Shown: positions 59,724 to 64,000 of the stretch, piece after piece
Numbering within the stretch: the first letter of the stretch is position 1
Layout of the letters: every line of letters starts with the position of its first letter
Assembly: GCA_964580575.1 (NCBI GenBank)
Contig: CAZOLJ010000002.1
Location: 1 to 64,000 of the forward strand
Origin: CAVPDE01 sp964580575
Lineage (GTDB): Bacteria > Desulfobacterota > DSM-4660 > Desulfatiglandales > HGW-15
Reading direction: 5' to 3'
DNA length: 64,000 nt
Program-made: the position numbers and the translations under genes
The notes under the pieces: model-generated
What the model saw: only the letters and a program-made list of their open reading frames with translations
Told to the model about the DNA's origin: nothing
Database searches by the model: none

Positions 59724-60682
59724 TGGGCGAGATCTTTGTTGTTGCGGAACACAGGAAAGGAGAGGTGCGAGAGGTCACCTACCAGATGCTCTGGAAAGCC
59801 AACGACCTCTGCCAGAAGCTTTCTCAAACCCTGACGGTCGTCCTGATCGGAGCCAAGGACGAGCCTTTCCTCAATGACCTTCAGGAAAGGGCGGACAAAG
59901 TCATTGCCGTGGAGGGTCTTGCGAATTTCAACGGCGATCTCTACAAGGAGATCCTTTTCAGGCTGATCCAGGAACACAAACCCCTGCTCACCCTGGTGGC
60001 CCACACCCCTTGGGGAATGGACTTTGCGCCCTCCCTCTCGGTGAAGCTGGGGTACCCTATCGCAACCGACTGCGTCGATGTGCTCGTGGACAACGGAAAA
60101 CCCAAGGTCGTGCGGCAGATCTACAACGGGAAACTCTTCTCCAGGGTAGCTTTCCAGGAGGCGCCGGGTTACCTGATCACCATCCGGAGCGGTGCTTTTC
60201 CGGCGGAGAAAGCGGGGGATCACAAGGGAGGAATCGTGCGAATGCCGGTGCCTGCGGACCTGCCCCAGGCGGTGAAACAGTTTGTTGCTTTCGAAGACGC
60301 GGGCGCAGGGGCAGTGGACATCACTCAAGCCGAACTCCTTGTGTCGATCGGCCGCGGCGTCGGGGAAGCCGACAAGGTGCCCATGGTCAAAGAGCTGGCG
60401 GACAAGATGAAAGGGGTTCTCTCCTGCTCCAGACCGGTGGTGGACAAGAACTGGTTGCCCAAGTTCCACCAGGTCGGCACCTCCGGGAAATCCGTGAAGC
60501 CCAAAGTGTACCTTGCTTTCGGGATCAGCGGAGCTTTTCAGCACGTGGCTGGCATCACGGGCGCAGGCTGTGTCATTGCCGTCAACAAGGACAAGAAGGC
60601 GCCGATTTTCCGGGTAGCGGATTACGGCGTGGTGGAAGATCTCTTTAAGATTGTGGATGCCCTCAAGGCGAAACTCGCTTAA
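59723..60682 (+). CDS. etfA: Electron transfer flavoprotein, alpha subunit
   Basis: 319 residues; its ATG overlaps the etfB stop. C-terminal FAD-binding signature VYLAFGISGAFQHVAGITGA, CVIAVNKDKKAPIFRVADYG, preceded by LVSIGRGVGEADKVPMVKEL. No extra N-terminal ferredoxin domain, so it is not of the type with additional clusters. It forms the EtfAB heterodimer carrying FAD. Confidence 0.94.
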   Translation: MGEIFVVAEHRKGEVREVTYQMLWKANDLCQKLSQTLTVVLIGAKDEPFLNDLQERADKVIAVEGLANFNGDLYKEILFRLIQEHKPLLTLVAHTPWGMDFAPSLSVKLGYPIATDCVDVLVDNGKPKVVRQIYNGKLFSRVAFQEAPGYLITIRSGAFPAEKAGDHKGGIVRMPVPADLPQAVKQFVAFEDAGAGAVDITQAELLVSIGRGVGEADKVPMVKELADKMKGVLSCSRPVVDKNWLPKFHQVGTSGKSVKPKVYLAFGISGAFQHVAGITGAGCVIAVNKDKKAPIFRVADYGVVEDLFKIVDALKAKLA

Positions 60683-60706
60683 CCGTGGAGAGTTGTGGAG
60701 GCAGGA

Positions 60707-61855
60707 ATGGATTTTACTCTCAGCAAAGAACAGCGGGACATTCAGAAGGCGGCCAGGGAATTCGCCGTGGGCGAATTTCTCCCTGAGAAAGCCCAGGAGT
60801 TTGACAGGAACGAAACCTTTGATCTGAGTATCTGGCGCAAGGCTTGCGAACTCGGATTTGTGGGCGTGTTCATCGACGAGAAATACGGCGGGGCTGGGCT
60901 CGGGTTCCTGGAGCACTGCCTGATCACGGAGGAGTTTTGGGCCGTGGACGCGGGCATGGGGAATGCGGTGATCACGGCGACCTTCGGCTCTGAACTGCTC
61001 AAGCTCTTCGGGACAGAGGAACAAAAGCAGAAGTACCTTCCCCCTCTGGTGCAGGGAGAGGCGATCATGGGGTGCGCGATCACCGAGCCTGATGCGGGCT
61101 CCGACGTGACCGGGGCGATCACCAGCGCAGTAAAGGACAAGGACGAGTGGGTGATCAACGGGTCCAAGATGTTCATCACCAATGGAACCATCGCGAAGTA
61201 CATGAATGTTTTTTGCCTCACGGATCCGGACCACAAGGACAGGCACCAGAGACACTCCTTCTTTATTGTGGAGACGGACCGGAAAGGGTTTCAGGCCAAC
61301 AAGCTCCATGGCAAACTGGGCATCCGGGCCAATGACACGGCGGAGGTCTCTTTTTCGAACGTGCGAATCCCTGCCTCCAACCTGGTGGGCCAGCTCGGTT
61401 ATGGGTTCAGGCACCTGATGGCTTTCTTCAATCTGACCCGGCTCCACATCTGCGCCATGGCGGTAGGCATTGCCCGGGCGGCCCTTGAAGAAGCGAGCAA
61501 CCACATCAAGAAGCGGAGACAGTTCGGGGTGCCTCTGGCGTCGTTCCAAGGACTGCAATTCAAGATCGCCGAGATGGCGACCATGATCCGGGCCGCCAGG
61601 AACCTCTATTACGAAGCGGTGTGGCTCACGGACCACGGCAAGATGGATCATGCGGTCACGGCCATGGCCAAATGGTTTTCGGGGATGGTGGCCGTGAAGT
61701 GCGCGGACGAGGCCCTGCAGATGCACGGCGGCTACGGCTACATTGATGAGTACAAGGTGCAGAGGATTTACCGGGACGCCAAGATCGTGGAGATCTACGA
61801 GGGCACCAAGGAGATCGAGAAAACCATCGTAGCGAAAAATATTCTTAGGATTTAG
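60707..61855 (+). CDS. Acyl-CoA dehydrogenase
   Basis: 382 residues from ATG 60707 with GGAGG 6 bp upstream. ACAD motifs: CAITEPDAGSDVTGAITSAV (FAD and substrate loop), FITNGTIAKYMNVFCLTD, RKQFGVPL-like RRQFGVPLASFQGLQFKIAE, QMHGGYGYIDEYKVQRIYRD and YEGTKEIEKTIVAKNILR. The chain-length class cannot be told. Transcribed with etfBA, so its electrons go to that ETF; likely role in fatty or aromatic acid beta-oxidation. Confidence 0.93.
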   Translation: MDFTLSKEQRDIQKAAREFAVGEFLPEKAQEFDRNETFDLSIWRKACELGFVGVFIDEKYGGAGLGFLEHCLITEEFWAVDAGMGNAVITATFGSELLKLFGTEEQKQKYLPPLVQGEAIMGCAITEPDAGSDVTGAITSAVKDKDEWVINGSKMFITNGTIAKYMNVFCLTDPDHKDRHQRHSFFIVETDRKGFQANKLHGKLGIRANDTAEVSFSNVRIPASNLVGQLGYGFRHLMAFFNLTRLHICAMAVGIARAALEEASNHIKKRRQFGVPLASFQGLQFKIAEMATMIRAARNLYYEAVWLTDHGKMDHAVTAMAKWFSGMVAVKCADEALQMHGGYGYIDEYKVQRIYRDAKIVEIYEGTKEIEKTIVAKNILRI

Positions 61856-61868
61856 TGTCGCTAAGCTC

Positions 61869-61930
61869 CAGTAGGGAGTAGGCAGAAAGCAGCAGCCTCA
61901 TCAGCCTACCCCTTACGGCATACTGCTTGA
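61869..61930. repeat. AGTAGGCAGAAAGCAGC foldback
   Basis: CAGTAGGGAGTAGGCAGAAAGCAGC with inverse GCCTACCCCTTACGGCATACTGCTT, in the gap between the acyl-CoA dehydrogenase and the aldehyde oxidoreductase gene. Same vocabulary as 8637-8745 and 16004-16155. Confidence 0.55.
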
Positions 61931-62053
61931 TTGTGGCTTTGTGCCCAAAATCGTGCTATAGGCTTGAAATGGGTGGGCCGGTGGTTTTCCATCGGCCCGC
62001 TTTGTTCCGGGAAAGAGGAATGAAGGTGGTGATCAGCGGGAGGGGGCGTAATC

Positions 62054-63916
62054 GTGCTGGATAGAAAGATCGCCCATGTGAATCTGAGCGATGGCTCCTA
62101 TGAGATCAAGAAGATCCCGATGGAGTGGAGGAGAAAGTTCCTGGGCGGAAGGGGAATCAACATGCATCTCCTTTCGAAATCCTACCCATCGATCCCTGAC
62201 CCTTTTTCACCGCAGAACCCTCTCCTTTTCGGAGCCGGCCTCCTCACCGGGATTCCGGGGTTCGGGTCAAGAATGAACATCACCTCCCGGTCCCCTGAGT
62301 CAGGCCACCTCGGGGATTCCAACATGGGCGGTGAGTTTGGTGCGGAGATGGTCAAGGCAGGGCTGAGCCACCTCCTGATCACGGGGAAAAGCAAAAAGCC
62401 CGTGTACCTCTTCATCAGGGACGGGAGGATCGATTTCTGCGACGCCCGCAAGCTCAAGGGGCTCGACACGATAGAGACGCAAAAGCGGATTCGTGCTCAA
62501 AGGAGGGATCCCAAGGTGCAGGTGGCCTGCATCGGATTGGCAGGCGAGAACCTGGTCCGTTTCTCCGCCATCCGCTCCGGCATGAAGAGCGCTGCAGGCC
62601 GAACCGGGATGGGCGCGGTCATGGGGTCAAAGAATCTCAAGGCCGTGGCCGTGCGGGGGAACCTGGACATCGGAATCTCGGAGCCGGAGGCCTATCGCAA
62701 GTATTATCTCAAGACCCTGGCCGAACTCATGAAAACCAAGTGGATCCAGGCCTTGGGGAAGCAGGGGACTCCCGTGCTCTTCCGTTACTCCAATGCTCTG
62801 GGTTTCCTGAGCGTGCGCAACAACCAGGAGGTGACCATCGGCGACCAGGGGCCTCTTTTGGAAGCCGAAGCGCTCGAGCCCTACTCCACCGGCATGATGG
62901 CGTGCTTCGGATGTCCTGTTCACTGTCGCCACCGGTTCTCCATGGAAGAGGGAAAGCATCCGGGAACGAGAGGGGAGGGACCTGAGTACGCCTCCATCGG
63001 TTCTCTGGGTACAAAGCTGGGCCATCTGGATCTTGAAAACATCATCTATGCGACGCAACTCTGCAACCTCCATGGACTGGATACCATTTCCACCGGCTCC
63101 TACGTGGCCTGGGCCATGGAGCTGTATCAGCGGGGCATCATCGACAAGAGAACGACGAAAATTCCTTTGAAGTGGGGGGACGGGGAGATCATCGTCGAAC
63201 TTCTCGACCAGATCGCTCAGCGGAGAGGCTTCGGAGATATCCTGGCGGAAGGCTCTTTTGCGCGAGAAATCCTTGGGGATGCCTCCCACCCCTATCTTCT
63301 GGAAGTCAAAGACTTCCCCATTGAAATGACGGATGAGAGGCTTCCCAAAAGCTTCGCTCTGGGCATGGCCACTTCCACAAGAGGGGCTTGTCACATGAGA
63401 AGCCGTCCCTCGATTGACGCCGTGGGCCTGCCGGAATCGGTTCTGGAGAAAATGTACGGCGGCCCTGTGAGCGAGCGCCTTTCTTCCTACTTGGGCAAGG
63501 CGAGAATGGTCTGGTGGCATGAACTCATGAACGCCGTGTCCGACTCTCTCGGGATCTGCCGTTTTCAAAGCGTGTTTTCGAGCCCTCACGGATTGGGCTA
63601 CCCCCATTTCTCACGTCTCATCGATCTCGCGGCAGGCCTTCACCTCACTCCCGCGGGGATCAAGAGAACAGGCGAACGGATCTACACACTGGAAAGGCTC
63701 ATGCTCGCAGGGGAAGGAATTTCCAGGAGCGAAGACACCCTTCCCAAGAGGTATTTTGAAGAGCCCATTCCCGAGGGGCCTTCCAAAGGGGAAGTGGTGT
63801 GCAGAGAGGAGTTCAGCAGGATGCTCGACGAGTACTACAGGCTCCACGGTTGGGATGAAGAGGGCATCCCGTCCAAAAGGACGCTCAAGAGACTGGGGCT
63901 TTCCAATGAGAATTGA
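62054..63916 (+). CDS. Aldehyde:ferredoxin oxidoreductase (tungsten type)
   Basis: 620 residues. AOR family blocks: KFLGGRGINMHLLSK, RMNITSRSPESGHLGDSNMG, LLITGKSKKPVYLFIRDG, GRTGMGAVMGSKNLKAVAVR, and the 4Fe-4S motif ACFGCPVHCRHRF (CX2CX3C) with the fourth Cys in SDSLGIC. The enzyme carries a tungsten (or molybdenum) bis-pterin and oxidises aldehydes to acids with ferredoxin, or runs in reverse. GTG start at 62054. It overlaps the following 4Fe-4S protein gene, its likely redox partner. Confidence 0.92.
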   Translation: MLDRKIAHVNLSDGSYEIKKIPMEWRRKFLGGRGINMHLLSKSYPSIPDPFSPQNPLLFGAGLLTGIPGFGSRMNITSRSPESGHLGDSNMGGEFGAEMVKAGLSHLLITGKSKKPVYLFIRDGRIDFCDARKLKGLDTIETQKRIRAQRRDPKVQVACIGLAGENLVRFSAIRSGMKSAAGRTGMGAVMGSKNLKAVAVRGNLDIGISEPEAYRKYYLKTLAELMKTKWIQALGKQGTPVLFRYSNALGFLSVRNNQEVTIGDQGPLLEAEALEPYSTGMMACFGCPVHCRHRFSMEEGKHPGTRGEGPEYASIGSLGTKLGHLDLENIIYATQLCNLHGLDTISTGSYVAWAMELYQRGIIDKRTTKIPLKWGDGEIIVELLDQIAQRRGFGDILAEGSFAREILGDASHPYLLEVKDFPIEMTDERLPKSFALGMATSTRGACHMRSRPSIDAVGLPESVLEKMYGGPVSERLSSYLGKARMVWWHELMNAVSDSLGICRFQSVFSSPHGLGYPHFSRLIDLAAGLHLTPAGIKRTGERIYTLERLMLAGEGISRSEDTLPKRYFEEPIPEGPSKGEVVCREEFSRMLDEYYRLHGWDEEGIPSKRTLKRLGLSNEN

Positions 63917-64000
63917 GGTGAACGAGAAGAAGTGCAGCGGGTGCCGGCTCTGCGAAACCCTGTGCTCCCTTTTTCATGGAGGAGCTGTGAATGCGGAGAA
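63906..64000 (+). CDS. 4Fe-4S ferredoxin-type protein (partial)
   Basis: Starts within the end of the AOR gene (11-bp overlap). The first ~31 residues read MRIEVNEKKCSGCRLCETLC then SLFHGGAVNAE, the first CX2CX2CX3C cluster motif of a HycB/HybA-like iron-sulfur subunit. The rest lies beyond the window. It probably passes electrons to or from the AOR. Confidence 0.8.
   Translation, partial: MRIEVNEKKCSGCRLCETLCSLFHGGAVNAE

Noticed and set aside
59591..61726. Minus-strand frame of 711 codons
   Set aside because: Lies entirely antisense to etfB, etfA and the acyl-CoA dehydrogenase, whose protein motifs are unmistakable; it is open only because of GC-rich codon bias.

Overview
The window reads as a chromosome segment of a Gram-negative anaerobe, most likely a member of the Desulfobacterota (former Deltaproteobacteria; sulfate-reducing or syntrophic type). 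The pointers are a tungsten-type aldehyde:ferredoxin oxidoreductase, an etfBA/acyl-CoA dehydrogenase operon, a tripartite tricarboxylate (Tct) transporter, a DUF362 Tat protein, an adenosine-specific kinase, LPS acyltransferase and Mla lipid-transport genes, a GC-rich codon usage, and intergenic spaces packed with short foldback repeats. The lineage is inferred from gene content only; there is no rRNA in the window.

Layout. 1-7.2 kb: end of a class III nucleotide cyclase, an SH3/M48 protease pair, a scar of truncated genes (thioredoxin, beta-helix, relE, aminotransferase 5' copy), an LpxL-like acyltransferase, an unknown polytopic membrane protein, a class I/II aminotransferase and a small secreted protein. 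7.5-11.5 kb: DUF362 protein, adenosine-specific kinase, radical SAM enzyme and a dehydrogenase pseudogene. 11.6-17.2 kb: a complete Dpp/Opp-type peptide ABC importer operon. 17.4-27.7 kb: FAD oxidoreductase, Ca2+-type P-ATPase, tctC-tctB-tctA, an arylsulfotransferase-family protein and a small secreted protein. 27.8-45.8 kb: envelope genes (AsmA-like protein, SYLF-LysM protein, small secreted proteins, a STAS-MlaE/MlaF/MlaD/PqiC-like lipid transporter) interleaved with toxin-antitoxin modules (three vapBC, one DUF433/DUF5615, one broken AbiE-like locus) and gene remnants. 46.0-49.8 kb: pgi, gnd and pgl of the oxidative pentose phosphate route. 49.8-51.1 kb: unknown minus-strand genes and an IS4-type transposase remnant. 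51.1-57.8 kb: tRNA-Arg(CCT) and the conserved housekeeping operon rplU-rpmA-obgE-proB-proA-nadD-rsfS plus an M48/TPR protease. 57.8-64 kb: a TPR protein, etfB-etfA-acyl-CoA dehydrogenase, aldehyde:ferredoxin oxidoreductase and the start of a 4Fe-4S protein.

Most notable non-coding observations. (1) A 292-293 bp foldback element is present as two full copies (23.7 and 32.8 kb, opposite orientations), each with GTAACA-type terminal inverted repeats and 8-bp target duplications, plus a 67-bp mini-derivative at 22.0 kb. The arms of the two full copies differ from each other in a base-pair-preserving way. (2) The same 20-bp palindrome occurs twice, in front of the LpxL-like acyltransferase gene and in front of the Mla operon, which suggests a shared regulator of outer-membrane lipid genes. 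(3) A TetR/FadR-type palindrome lies in the etfBA promoter. (4) Many genes are fused, truncated or frameshifted around repeats, so the 27-51 kb region looks like a long-lived insertion and decay zone carrying toxin-antitoxin cargo.
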